Below, in pieces: positions 1 to 7,639 of a stretch of 12,309 nucleotides of DNA. Origin of the DNA: an uncultured Rhodospirillaceae bacterium (GTDB lineage Bacteria; Pseudomonadota; Alphaproteobacteria; RF32; CAG-239); the NCBI GenBank assembly GCA_900320035.1, contig ONQU01000002.1, positions 1 to 12,309 on the forward strand, in the 5' to 3' direction. Every line of letters begins with the position of its first letter. Position 1 is the first letter of the stretch. Below the pieces are notes generated by a model that was not told the DNA's origin, searched no databases, and saw only the letters and a program-made list of their open reading frames with translations. The translations under genes and the position numbers were made by a program.

Positions 1-372
1 CACCAAAAATGGCAAGAAAAAACGGGTTTTGCATATTTTATGCGTGATAAAGGAACACAAGCATTTTTAGGTATTGTCGATTTGGTTAAGATTGATGAAA
101 AAAATAAAATAGGTGAAATTGGATATTGGTTGAGCGATGCTGCCGTGGGCAACGGCTATATGACAGAAGCGGTGAAGGCGCTTGAAGTGCAATCTTTTGC
201 AGCCGGATTACATCGCATGATTATCCGTAACGATACCCTCAATTTACGATCGGCTAATGTGGCGGCACGTGCTGGCTATCATTTAGACGGCATTATGAGA
301 GAAGATCGTTGGGACGAAGTTATGCAAAAATTTTCCAGTTCTAATATTTGGTCAAAAATAATCGGAGAATAA
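1..372 (+). CDS. GNAT-family N-acetyltransferase (RimJ/RimL-like), 5' end missing
   Basis: The frame is open from the first base of the window to the TAA at 370-372, giving 123 residues; the true start lies outside, and the ATG at 40 is internal. The visible part matches the C-terminal two thirds of a GNAT domain of the RimJ/RimL type. Around window residues 39-58, EIGYWLSD is followed by the acetyl-CoA pyrophosphate-binding loop (VGNGYMTEA), where the usual leading Q/R is replaced by Ala. Residues 77-100 carry the typical N-x-x-S-x-N-V-A-A-R-A-G-Y segment ending in GIMRE. Family members acetylate ribosomal protein N-termini or small amines; the substrate cannot be told here. htpX begins four bases after the stop and its ribosome binding site lies inside this gene, so the two are probably co-transcribed. 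The family call is secure, the substrate is not. Confidence 0.85.
   Translation, partial: HQKWQEKTGFAYFMRDKGTQAFLGIVDLVKIDEKNKIGEIGYWLSDAAVGNGYMTEAVKALEVQSFAAGLHRMIIRNDTLNLRSANVAARAGYHLDGIMREDRWDEVMQKFSSSNIWSKIIGE
364..367 (+). promoter_or_regulatory. Ribosome binding site deciding the htpX start
   Basis: GGAG lies inside the last codons of the acetyltransferase gene, nine bases before the ATG at 377. This spacing favours that ATG over the in-frame TTG at 374. Confidence 0.6.
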
Positions 373-376
373 TTTG

Positions 377-1225
377 ATGACAAGAACAATTATCTTAATG
401 TCGGTTTTAATGCTGATTTTTGTGTGGATTGGCAATATGCTTGGCGGTTCAGAAGGTATGAAAATTGCCTTTTTGGCGGCTTGTGCGATGAATTTTTTCA
501 GCTATTTTTTCAGCGATAAATTGGTATTGGCGCACTATAAGGCTAAAGAAGTAACAGCGACAACTGAACCACAGCTTTATGATATTGTCGCGCGGTTGGC
601 AAAAAAAGCAAATTTGCCGATGCCTAAGGTTTATATTGTGCCGGAGCAAGTGCCAAACGCTTTTGCCACCGGTCGCAATCCACAACATGCCGCTGTTGCG
701 GCAACGCAAGGTTTGTTACGCCTTCTGACGCCACAAGAAGTGGAGGGTGTTTTGGCTCACGAAATGAGCCATGTGCGCCACTATGATATTTTAATCGGTT
801 CAGTGGCGGCGGTTTTTGCCGGAGCCATTGCTATGTTAGGCAATATGGCGCGTGTGGTCGGTTCGACAACAAACAATAACAGTCAAGCGCGTACAAATCC
901 GCTGTTTACGTTGCTTGCGGTGATTGTGATGCCGGTGGCAGCAGCAATCATTCAAATGGCAATTTCTCGGACGCGCGAATATAAAGCTGATGAAGGAGCG
1001 GCACATTTGACCGGACATCCGGAGTGGCTGATGGGTGCTTTAGCAAAATTGGATAACTATGCTAAAAATTATCAAATGCAAGGCGCCAATCCGCAGACTG
1101 CTCATATGTTTATTATTAACCCGTTTAGAGGTTGGCAGACTGCCTTTAGTAGCTTATTTTCTACTCATCCGAGTACGGCAGCACGGATTGCAGCTTTGCA
1201 AAAAATTCAGGCTCTGCTAAAATAA
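377..1225 (+). CDS. htpX: Protease HtpX homolog, membrane M48 zinc metallopeptidase
   Basis: This is a 282-residue inner-membrane zinc endopeptidase of the M48B/HtpX family, which takes part in quality control of misfolded membrane proteins. Two hydrophobic N-terminal segments (about residues 4-22 and 30-47) precede the protease domain. The zinc motif HEMSH is at residues 128-132, with E129 as catalytic base. The third ligand is probably E201 in the conserved RTREYKADE segment, and the family-typical FSTHPS motif is near the C-terminus. Further hydrophobic stretches lie at about 139-158 and 177-196. The length is close to the usual 280-300. I chose the ATG at 377 because GGAG at 364-367 lies nine bases upstream; a TTG at 374 in the same frame would add one residue. 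The gene sits four bases after the acetyltransferase gene with no promoter between them. Confidence 0.95.
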   Translation: MTRTIILMSVLMLIFVWIGNMLGGSEGMKIAFLAACAMNFFSYFFSDKLVLAHYKAKEVTATTEPQLYDIVARLAKKANLPMPKVYIVPEQVPNAFATGRNPQHAAVAATQGLLRLLTPQEVEGVLAHEMSHVRHYDILIGSVAAVFAGAIAMLGNMARVVGSTTNNNSQARTNPLFTLLAVIVMPVAAAIIQMAISRTREYKADEGAAHLTGHPEWLMGALAKLDNYAKNYQMQGANPQTAHMFIINPFRGWQTAFSSLFSTHPSTAARIAALQKIQALLK

Positions 1226-1232
1226 AAAATGC

Positions 1233-1260
1233 TTGCATTTACCACTTTTTATTTTATGCT
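1233..1260 (+). promoter_or_regulatory. Candidate sigma-70 promoter of gltX
   Basis: TTGCAT at 1233-1238 and TATGCT at 1255-1260 are separated by 16 bases, resembling -35 and -10 boxes. Transcription would start near 1267, giving a leader of about 30 bases before gltX. The -35 box overlaps a small inverted repeat (AAATG/CATTT, 1227-1240), which could also serve as a weak stop for the htpX transcript. Support comes from sequence similarity only. Confidence 0.45.
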
Positions 1261-1288
1261 AAGCGACATAAGTTGAGAATATAAAAAA

Positions 1289-1292
1289 GAGG
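1289..1292 (+). promoter_or_regulatory. Ribosome binding site deciding the gltX start
   Basis: GAGG lies three bases before an ATG at 1296 and six bases before a second in-frame ATG at 1299. The second spacing is closer to normal, so I place the start at 1299. Confidence 0.55.
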
Positions 1293-1298
1293 AATATG

Positions 1299-2723
1299 AT
1301 GAAAACAAGAACAAGATTTGCGCCAAGCCCGACCGGCTATATGCATATCGGTAATTTGCGCACGGCTTTGTATGAATATTTAATTGCGAAATCAAGCGGC
1401 GGTGACTTTATTTTGCGCATTGAAGATACCGATCAAAAGCGCTATGTTGAAGGGGCGACCGATATTATCTATCAAACCTTAAAACGAGTTGGTATGTTGT
1501 GGGATGAAGGACCGGATATCGGTGGTAATTTCGGCCCGTATGTGCAGTCGGAGCGGCGTCATATTTATGCTCAATATGCTCATAAATTAGTTGAACTTGG
1601 TGGAGCATATTATTGTTTTTGCGCACATAAAGATGATGAAGAAGAAAATTCTGTTTCTCATACCAAGCTTAAAGATCCTTGTAAATTGATTCCGTTAGAC
1701 GAAGCAAAAAAGCGTATTGCTAATGGTGAGCCATTTGTGGTGCGGCAAAATATTAACAAAAAAGGTACTTCAATTTTTCATGATGTGGTTTATGGTGATA
1801 TCGAAATTGATTACGATGAACTTGATGAGGGCGTTTTGTTGAAAAGTGATGGTTTACCGACCTACAATTTTGCCAATGTGGTTGATGACCACTTAATGCA
1901 AATTACCCACGTGGTGCGCGGTAATGAATATATTTCTTCGACGCCGAAGTATAATTTAATTTATGAAGCATTTGGTTGGCAACCACCGATTTATGTGCAT
2001 GTGCCACCGGTGATGAAGGATGCACAACACAAATTAAGTAAGCGTAACGGCGATGCTTCGTTTCAAGATTTAGTGGCTAAAGGCTATTTGCCGGAAGCAA
2101 TTTTGAATTATATTGCCTTGTTGGGATGGAATCCGGGTGATGAGCGTGAAATCTTTTCATTAAAAGAATTGGAAGAAATTTTTTCTTCTGAACGCCTTAA
2201 TAAGTCACCGGCGATTTTTGATATTAACAAATTAACATGGATGAACGGCTGTTATATTCGCAATTTAAGTGCACAAGAGTTTGCCACTTTAGCAGAGCCT
2301 TATTATCAGCATATAACGACGCCGATTGATACTGTTGCCCTTAGCGCCGCTTTGCAGCCACGAATTGAAACTTTGGGACAAATTGCCGAGCAAATTGATT
2401 TTTTACAGGCAGTGCCGGATTATGATGTATCATTATATGAAAATAAAAAAATGAAAACAACACCAGAAGTGGCGCAAAAGGCTTTAACATTAGTTTTGCC
2501 GGTGCTGGAAAATGTTGCAGAGTGGAATAATGAAAATTTATTCGAAGTTCTGAAGAAAGTAGCTGTTGATCACGAGATGAAAAACGGGCAAATTCTATAT
2601 CCGGTACGTATTGCACTTTCCGGTAAGGAAACGACCCCAGGCGGTGCGACTGAATTAGCTGTCATTTTGGGCAAAGAGGAAACACTCAAGCGCATTCGTG
2701 CTGCTTTGCAAAAATTAGCCTAA
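1299..2723 (+). CDS. gltX: Glutamate--tRNA ligase
   Basis: Class I aminoacyl-tRNA synthetase charging tRNA-Glu with glutamate in the cytoplasm; 474 residues, close to the usual 470. The protein opens with RTRFAPSPTG and has the HIGH-like motif HIGN at residues 16-19, then the FILRIEDTD segment. The KMSKS-equivalent KLSKR is at 245-249, followed by NGDASFQD. The C-terminal half is the anticodon-binding helical domain. Three cysteines (C106, C108 and C128) fall where E. coli GltX holds its zinc ligands, so a metal site may be retained. The C-terminal segment with TPGGATELAVILGKEETL looks to me more like clostridial GltX than like typical alphaproteobacterial copies, which is an impression only. 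Whether the enzyme is discriminating or also charges tRNA-Gln cannot be seen. The start is the second of two adjacent ATGs, chosen from the ribosome binding site. The 3' end overlaps that of rppH by four bases. Confidence 0.97.
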   Translation: MKTRTRFAPSPTGYMHIGNLRTALYEYLIAKSSGGDFILRIEDTDQKRYVEGATDIIYQTLKRVGMLWDEGPDIGGNFGPYVQSERRHIYAQYAHKLVELGGAYYCFCAHKDDEEENSVSHTKLKDPCKLIPLDEAKKRIANGEPFVVRQNINKKGTSIFHDVVYGDIEIDYDELDEGVLLKSDGLPTYNFANVVDDHLMQITHVVRGNEYISSTPKYNLIYEAFGWQPPIYVHVPPVMKDAQHKLSKRNGDASFQDLVAKGYLPEAILNYIALLGWNPGDEREIFSLKELEEIFSSERLNKSPAIFDINKLTWMNGCYIRNLSAQEFATLAEPYYQHITTPIDTVALSAALQPRIETLGQIAEQIDFLQAVPDYDVSLYENKKMKTTPEVAQKALTLVLPVLENVAEWNNENLFEVLKKVAVDHEMKNGQILYPVRIALSGKETTPGGATELAVILGKEETLKRIRAALQKLA

Positions 2724-3199
2724 AGTTTTAGATATTCGGCAATTGATTTTTTGAATGTTTCTATCATAGGGGCGTAGGCAGGCTTTTTGAAATCAATAAT
2801 CAAATCATAAGCCTGCTCCAGCGTTCCCCATTGATATGCGGAAAATTCCCGATCAATGGTGTTCAGATTAATTTCTGCTTCATCACCGGAAAAATAGAAA
2901 AGCGACCAATACATCTCCTGACCGATATATTGCCAACCTCGTGTACGTGTTTTTGCCAAGATTTCAGGCGGAAAGTAATAGGGTATCGGCGTTGTTAAGG
3001 TTTGAACGAGTATGACGTTTTGTAGTGATGTTTCTTCTTTTAACTCACGACGTGCAGCCTCTGCCGGCGTTTCTCCCTTTTCGATGCCGCCTTGCGGAAA
3101 TTGCCAAGCCTCAGCTGTATCTGAACGCCGACACAGCAAAACCTTACCGTTATTGTTAAAAACCACGATACCGGCGTTTGGTCGCAATCGTTCAATCAT
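2720..3199 (-). CDS. rppH: RNA pyrophosphohydrolase RppH (Nudix hydrolase)
   Basis: RppH removes pyrophosphate from the triphosphorylated 5' end of mRNAs and so starts their degradation. The 159-residue length fits the family. The Nudix box spans residues 37-59: G37, E43, R51, E52, E55 and E56 are all in place, while the usual glycine near its end is S58. The lead-in WQFPQGG at 32-38 and the later QEMYWSLFYF segment are typical of RppH rather than of MutT or general Nudix enzymes. The ATG follows the TAG stop of ctpA with no base between them. GAGG at 3208-3211, eight bases upstream and inside ctpA, serves as ribosome binding site, so translation is probably coupled. It is the last gene of the gpmI-envC-ctpA-rppH operon. 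Its TAG overlaps the TAA of the convergent gltX, and I see no terminator between them. Confidence 0.93.
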   Translation of the reverse strand: MIERLRPNAGIVVFNNNGKVLLCRRSDTAEAWQFPQGGIEKGETPAEAARRELKEETSLQNVILVQTLTTPIPYYFPPEILAKTRTRGWQYIGQEMYWSLFYFSGDEAEINLNTIDREFSAYQWGTLEQAYDLIIDFKKPAYAPMIETFKKSIAEYLKL

Positions 3200-4561
3200 C
3201 TATTTTGCCTCAGTTTCTGCTTTTTCTTCTTCTGTATTTTTTTTCTCGGCCTCAATATCGGCATTATCGTTTTGACCGTATAAATACAGCGCTTTTACTA
3301 AGTCTAAGGCACGAATCAATTGATAATCGTTTGCTTTCTTATCTTTTTCATCATCCTTATCAGATTTTTTATTGGTATTCGGATTTTCGGTGGCTTGCTC
3401 ATTTTTTAAAGCACCTTTCAAATCTGCTTCACTCAAATTTAAGCCGTATGACTTAATTTCTTCCAATTTAGCCTGTTTAACCTCAATATCCGGTTCAATA
3501 CCCTTAGCTTGAATGGAGCGACCGGATGGCGTATAATAGCGTGCAGTCGTTAAACGCATCGCTCCTTTATTACGAAGCGGAATAACCGTTTGTACTGAGC
3601 CTTTACCAAATGATTTTTGCCCTAAAATAACGGCGCGATGATGGTCTTGCAGAGCACCGGCGGTAATCTCCGAAGCTGAAGCTGAACCTTCGTTAATCAT
3701 CACAACAATTGGCAACCCTTTAGCAATATCTCCCGGTGTTGCCGAATATTTAATCGTGTCTTCCTCATTGCGTGAACGGGTAGAAACAATTTCGCCACGC
3801 TCTAAGAACAAATCAGATACCTTTACAGCCTGATCCAATAAGCCTCCCGGATTATTGCGTACATCTAAAACCATGCCGGATAATTTATTATTTAGTTTTT
3901 TCTGTGCATCTTTCATTGCCTCAGTAACATCTTTATCAACGTCTTCATTGAATGCCGAAATACGAACATACAAAATGTCATTATTTTTGATTTCACTCTT
4001 AACTGATTTAATTTTGATGATATCACGAGTTAGATCAACATCAAACGGCTTTTCTCCGGAGCGACGGACAGTAATTTTTACCTTAGTCCCTGGGTTGCCA
4101 CGCAATTTAGTGACCACTTCATTTAAAGTTAAACCGATAACCGTTTCGCCATCAATGTCGGTAATAAAATCACCGGCTTGAATACCGGCTTTGGCCGCCG
4201 GTGTATCATCAATTGGTGATACAACTTTAACAATGCCGTTTTCCATGGTAATTTCGATACCTAATCCCCCAAATTTACCGCTGGTTTGCTCATTCATATA
4301 TTTGTAATCTTCTTCATTTAAATAGCTGGAGTGCGGATCAAGTGAGGTCAACATACCGTTTAAAGCGGCTTCAATTAACTTTTTATCGCTTTCTTCTTCA
4401 ACATATTGCGCTTTAGTACGTTCCATCACTTCACCAAAAATATTCAGAAGCTCATAGGTGCTGATTTGCTCGTCTTTAGCTTCTTTTTTCTCTTTAGCCG
4501 TGGCACAAGTCGCAGCAATACTGATTGAAACGGCAATTGTAATTAATAATTTTTTCAACAT
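3200..4561 (-). CDS. ctpA: Carboxy-terminal processing protease CtpA (S41A peptidase)
   Basis: Periplasmic serine protease of the tail-specific/CtpA family, which trims or degrades envelope proteins; 453 residues. A signal peptide covers about residues 1-22 (KK followed by a hydrophobic core, probable cleavage after ATA). The PDZ domain runs about 97-167, with GGLGIEI and the APGG-equivalent DDTPAAKAGIQAGD. The peptidase domain has LDVRNNPGG at 232-240, the GSASASEI motif with probable nucleophile S295, and the catalytic lysine K320 in SFGKGS, a 25-residue spacing that matches the family. After about residue 385 the protein turns into a charged Lys/Glu/Asp-rich tail interrupted by a short helical segment, probably flexible. 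AAGGA at 4570-4574 is the ribosome binding site. envC lies 18 bases upstream, and CtpA-type proteases are often encoded beside murein hydrolase activators, which suggests control of cell-wall hydrolysis. Confidence 0.95.
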   Translation of the reverse strand: MLKKLLITIAVSISIAATCATAKEKKEAKDEQISTYELLNIFGEVMERTKAQYVEEESDKKLIEAALNGMLTSLDPHSSYLNEEDYKYMNEQTSGKFGGLGIEITMENGIVKVVSPIDDTPAAKAGIQAGDFITDIDGETVIGLTLNEVVTKLRGNPGTKVKITVRRSGEKPFDVDLTRDIIKIKSVKSEIKNNDILYVRISAFNEDVDKDVTEAMKDAQKKLNNKLSGMVLDVRNNPGGLLDQAVKVSDLFLERGEIVSTRSRNEEDTIKYSATPGDIAKGLPIVVMINEGSASASEITAGALQDHHRAVILGQKSFGKGSVQTVIPLRNKGAMRLTTARYYTPSGRSIQAKGIEPDIEVKQAKLEEIKSYGLNLSEADLKGALKNEQATENPNTNKKSDKDDEKDKKANDYQLIRALDLVKALYLYGQNDNADIEAEKKNTEEEKAETEAK

Positions 4562-4579
4562 ATTTTTATTCCTTTTCTT

Positions 4580-5914
4580 TTAGTTTTTTGATATCCATTC
4601 ACTCGGGTTAATTGGTTGGTTGTTACGTCTGATTTCCATGTGTAGTTTGGCGCTATCGGCCGGCATAATGCCGATTGGCTCACCTGCCAAAACAACTTGT
4701 CCGACTTCGGTGTAGGTTTCATTGAGACCGCTTAAGAGTGAGGTATAACCTTCACCGTGATCAATAATGACTAAGTTAGCAAAATTTTTGAACGGTCCGG
4801 CAAAAATAACCGTCCCATCATAAGGGGCAATAATTTGTGCTTTAGCCGCTGTTTTGATGTCTATACCGTTGGAAACTACACCTCTTGAAAGCTCTTGATG
4901 AAAAGCGGTGATAATTGCACCGCGAGCCGGTCGCGAAAGTTTCCCTTTAGCACGGCTGAAAGCCACCGATCCTTTCGGAAGACCACCGGTGATTTCTTGT
5001 TGTTCATAGGCGGTACGTGCGGCACTGTGGTCATTGGTTTGTCGTAAATCATCAGCAGCTTGTTGTTTAGCCAAACGTTCTTTTTCCGCCAGTTGACGAC
5101 GCTGTAATTCACGTTGACGCTCTGCCGCTTTTTGTTTTTCCAGTTTATCGAGCAAGTCGCGTAAGTCTTTGGCTTGTCCGGCTAATTGTTGGGCCTTTTG
5201 CTTGGCTTCAACACTTTGCGCCGAAAGCTGATGATACATTGTACTTTTTTGTTTAGATAGACGTTTCATCTCGTCCTGTTGCTGTGCTAATTGAGCATTT
5301 TCTTTTTCAACTACCTGTTGGCGTTTGGCTATTTCGGCTTTTTGGTTGTTGATATCTTCAATGCTTTGACGAATAGATTCGGCTCTGTCCTTAAAAACAT
5401 GTACACTGCCGCGGAGCAAAATACTGCTACGCATAACATCTACCGGTGATAACGGTTGGATCAAGACCGCTTCTGACGGACGTAAGGCTAAAGTTTGTAA
5501 AGCCGCCAAAGTCTCAATAAGCATACCATGTTCAGCATTAAACTTTTGTTCCGATTCGTTTAAGTGTGCCTGCAAGGCACTAATTTCACTTTGGTGACGC
5601 GCTAGTTCATCTTCACCGGCCTGAATTTTTTTAGCTGTGGCACGCATTTGCTGATTAACTGTTTCTAATTCATTTTTAACCTGATTGGCTTGTTTTTCAT
5701 ATTGCATACTCTCTTGTTGCACACGTTTAGCAGCAGCTTCAACCTGAGCCAAATCATCGGCTGATAAATTATTTTTTTGGGCTTCTAAGGTCATTTGCAT
5801 TGCCGCTGAAATATTTTTCTTTGGTGGTAAAGGTGCCACATTAACCCGTGCCCATACCACTTCAAGCGGCACTAGGCAGAAAGCACAAAAAATCAGTAGT
5901 CTTAACTTTGTCAC
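4580..5914 (-). CDS. envC: EnvC-like murein hydrolase activator (degenerate LytM/M23 domain)
   Basis: 444-residue periplasmic protein, probably activating an amidase at the division septum. A signal peptide covers about residues 1-22. Residues 40-130 and 175-300 are long Gln/Glu/Lys/Ala-rich heptad-like stretches, that is, coiled coils, as in EnvC. The C-terminal LytM domain (about 325-442) has lost catalytic zinc ligands. The first His of the HxGxD motif is S348 (D352 is kept), the YAHL position reads LLSGL near 393-397, and the terminal HxH is K423-x-H425. It is therefore expected to be an activator and not itself a peptidase. Translation starts at GTG (5914-5912), supported by AGGA at 5920-5923, five bases away; this site is fused to the TAA of gpmI. 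The nine-base gap to gpmI and 18-base gap to ctpA place it inside the operon. An active M23 endopeptidase is unlikely. Confidence 0.9.
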   Translation of the reverse strand: MTKLRLLIFCAFCLVPLEVVWARVNVAPLPPKKNISAAMQMTLEAQKNNLSADDLAQVEAAAKRVQQESMQYEKQANQVKNELETVNQQMRATAKKIQAGEDELARHQSEISALQAHLNESEQKFNAEHGMLIETLAALQTLALRPSEAVLIQPLSPVDVMRSSILLRGSVHVFKDRAESIRQSIEDINNQKAEIAKRQQVVEKENAQLAQQQDEMKRLSKQKSTMYHQLSAQSVEAKQKAQQLAGQAKDLRDLLDKLEKQKAAERQRELQRRQLAEKERLAKQQAADDLRQTNDHSAARTAYEQQEITGGLPKGSVAFSRAKGKLSRPARGAIITAFHQELSRGVVSNGIDIKTAAKAQIIAPYDGTVIFAGPFKNFANLVIIDHGEGYTSLLSGLNETYTEVGQVVLAGEPIGIMPADSAKLHMEIRRNNQPINPSEWISKN

Positions 5915-5919
5915 GGCGT

Positions 5920-5926
5920 TCCTTTA
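5920..5926 (-). promoter_or_regulatory. Ribosome binding site for the GTG start of envC, fused to the gpmI stop codon
   Basis: Read on the minus strand, the gpmI stop TAA continues directly into AGGA, five bases before the GTG at 5914. The placement supports the unusual GTG start and implies that ribosomes finishing gpmI reinitiate on envC. Confidence 0.65.
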
Positions 5927-7453
5927 TTTTTCTAGTAATGAATGACCGGTCATTTCCTGTGGCTGCTCAATATGCAATAAATCCAGCAAGGTTGGGGCAA
6001 TATCAGCTAATTTTCCGTTTTCCAATCCCTTGACGGTGCTCGGTGCATTGTAGAGTACGGCACGAACTTTGCCGACGGTATGCGCCGTGTAAGGTTCGCC
6101 GGTTGTTTCATCAACCATTTTTTCCACATTACCATGATCAGCGGTAACCAATAAAACACCACCAACTTCTTTAATAGCATCAGCGACTCGCCCTAAACAT
6201 TCGTCCACAGCGGCTACAGCTTTTAACGCGGCAGCCATAATTCCCGTATGCCCGACCATATCGCCGTTAGCATAGTTACAAATAATGGTATCATATTTAC
6301 CGCTTTTAATAGCTTCAACCAGTTTATCGGTCACTTCATAAATGCTCATTTCCGGTTTTAAGTCATAGGTAGCCACCTTCGGACTGTTAATCAAAATGCG
6401 ATCTTCGCCATTAAACATTCTTTCTTCGCCACCGTTAAAGAAAAAGGTAACGTGCGCGTACTTTTCCGTTTCGGCAATGCGTAATTGGGTTAAACCATGA
6501 TTTGCCACCACTTCACCATAAATATTTTTCAGGGCTTCCGGAGCAAAAATCGTTTTCATAAAACGATTGTGGTCAACCGAATATTCAGCCATGCCGACAT
6601 CAATAGAGAATTTGACGGTTTTCTGACGAACAAAACCGGTAAATGTATCATCAGCCAAAGCATAGAGTATCTCGCGTGCTCGATCAGCTCTGAAGTTAGC
6701 CATTAAAATGGCATCACCGTCAGCCGCACCGGCATAATTTCCGATAACACACGGTAACACAAATTCATCGGTTACACCGGCCGCATAGGAAGCACTCATT
6801 GCTTCATCGGTGGAGTTATAGCGTTTACCGGTGGCGCTGACAATATTATTATATGCTAATTCCACTCGATCCCAACGCTTATCTCTATCCATGGCATAAA
6901 AGCGTCCGGAAAGGGTTACCACTTGAACATTTGCCATATTTTTGGTTGCTTGGTTAAACTCGGCTAAAAAGCCTTGCGCCGAACTTGGCGGTGTATCTCG
7001 ACCATCTAAGAAAGCGTGGACATTAACTTTAATATTATTGCGATTTAAAATTTCACACAAAGCCACCATGTGCGCTTGATGCGAATGCACACCACCCGGT
7101 GACATCAGCCCCATCAAATGGCAGGTTTTACCGTTTTGCTTTAAAGTATCAATCAATTCGACAACCACCGGATTTTTTTCTAAAGTGTGCTCGGCGATGG
7201 CTTGATCAATTTTCGGTAAATCTTGCATCACCACGCGTCCGGCGCCCAAATTCATGTGTCCAACTTCCGAGTTACCCATTTGCCCGTCCGGTAAACCCAC
7301 AGCTAAACCACTGGTTTCAATTAGAGAGGTCGGACAAGTTGCCACCATGTGGTGCCAATTTGGTGTTTGTCCTTGCTCAATAGCATCGTCTTGTGTTGTT
7401 TTTTCTCGATATCCCCAACCATCCAAAATGAGTAACATCACCGGTTTTTGCAT
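5924..7453 (-). CDS. gpmI: 2,3-bisphosphoglycerate-independent phosphoglycerate mutase
   Basis: Cytoplasmic glycolytic enzyme that interconverts 3- and 2-phosphoglycerate using two manganese ions and a phosphoserine; 509 residues, as usual for the family. D11 in LILDGWG is a metal ligand, and S62 in GQMGNSEVGH is the phosphorylated serine. HSHQAH near 123-128 and the GRDTPP segment at 151-156 belong to the substrate-binding domain. NYANGDMVGHTG at 393-404 and TADHGN at 437-442, with H458, supply the remaining metal ligands of the alkaline phosphatase-like domain. The start ATG has AAAGGA eight bases upstream (7462-7467). It is the first gene of the four-gene minus-strand operon, and a candidate promoter lies about 50 bases upstream. 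In alphaproteobacteria gpmI commonly precedes envC and ctpA. Confidence 0.98.
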   Translation of the reverse strand: MQKPVMLLILDGWGYREKTTQDDAIEQGQTPNWHHMVATCPTSLIETSGLAVGLPDGQMGNSEVGHMNLGAGRVVMQDLPKIDQAIAEHTLEKNPVVVELIDTLKQNGKTCHLMGLMSPGGVHSHQAHMVALCEILNRNNIKVNVHAFLDGRDTPPSSAQGFLAEFNQATKNMANVQVVTLSGRFYAMDRDKRWDRVELAYNNIVSATGKRYNSTDEAMSASYAAGVTDEFVLPCVIGNYAGAADGDAILMANFRADRAREILYALADDTFTGFVRQKTVKFSIDVGMAEYSVDHNRFMKTIFAPEALKNIYGEVVANHGLTQLRIAETEKYAHVTFFFNGGEERMFNGEDRILINSPKVATYDLKPEMSIYEVTDKLVEAIKSGKYDTIICNYANGDMVGHTGIMAAALKAVAAVDECLGRVADAIKEVGGVLLVTADHGNVEKMVDETTGEPYTAHTVGKVRAVLYNAPSTVKGLENGKLADIAPTLLDLLHIEQPQEMTGHSLLEK

Positions 7454-7500
7454 TATTTTTTTCCTTTCCTCTATTTTAGCAAAACATTTAAACTGACATC

Positions 7501-7506
7501 ATTATA
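7501..7506 (-). promoter_or_regulatory. Candidate -10 box of the gpmI operon
   Basis: On the minus strand this reads TATAAT, an exact -10 consensus, which would start transcription near 7494 with a leader of about 40 bases. No good -35 box lies 16-18 bases upstream. The hexamer is half of a palindrome, so the same box also exists on the plus strand. Confidence 0.35.
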
Positions 7507-7587
7507 TATAATAAAACAAAATTTAAAAGCACTATTTATAATTTTATAAACAGGCTTATTTTTTAAAGCGTAAAAAAGTAATTTTTA

Positions 7588-7616
7588 TTGACAGATGAAT
7601 ATCGTACTCATAAATT
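7588..7616 (+). promoter_or_regulatory. Sigma-70 promoter of the porin operon
   Basis: A perfect -35 box TTGACA at 7588-7593 is followed after 17 bases by TAAATT at 7611-7616 (four of six matches to the -10 consensus). Transcription would begin about 17-20 bases before the ATG. The ribosome binding site GGGAAG is at 7629-7634, five bases from the start. Confidence 0.65.
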
Positions 7617-7639
7617 AAGTTTTAGATTGGGAAGAAAAT

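Larger units (their letters stand above)
7454..7639. promoter_or_regulatory. Divergent intergenic promoter region between gpmI and the porin gene
   Basis: This 186-base, very AT-rich gap separates two divergent operons. It contains a strong rightward promoter close to the porin gene and a candidate leftward -10 box for gpmI. In between are an exact 12-base palindrome at 7501-7512 and a near-palindrome at 7535-7550. I see no small gene or RNA in it. Confidence 0.6.

Noticed and set aside
1227..1240. Inverted repeat AAATG/CATTT after htpX as a terminator
   Set aside because: The stem is only five A/T-rich pairs and the T-run is broken and distant; it overlaps a likelier -35 box of gltX.
3012..3456. 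Overlapping plus-strand open frames across rppH and ctpA
   Set aside because: Both genes on the minus strand are well supported by motifs; the plus-strand products show no known features.
4499..4507. Possible lipoprotein cysteine (C19) in CtpA
   Set aside because: The preceding residues (A-A-T) do not make a proper lipobox, and a normal signal peptidase I site (ATA) follows.
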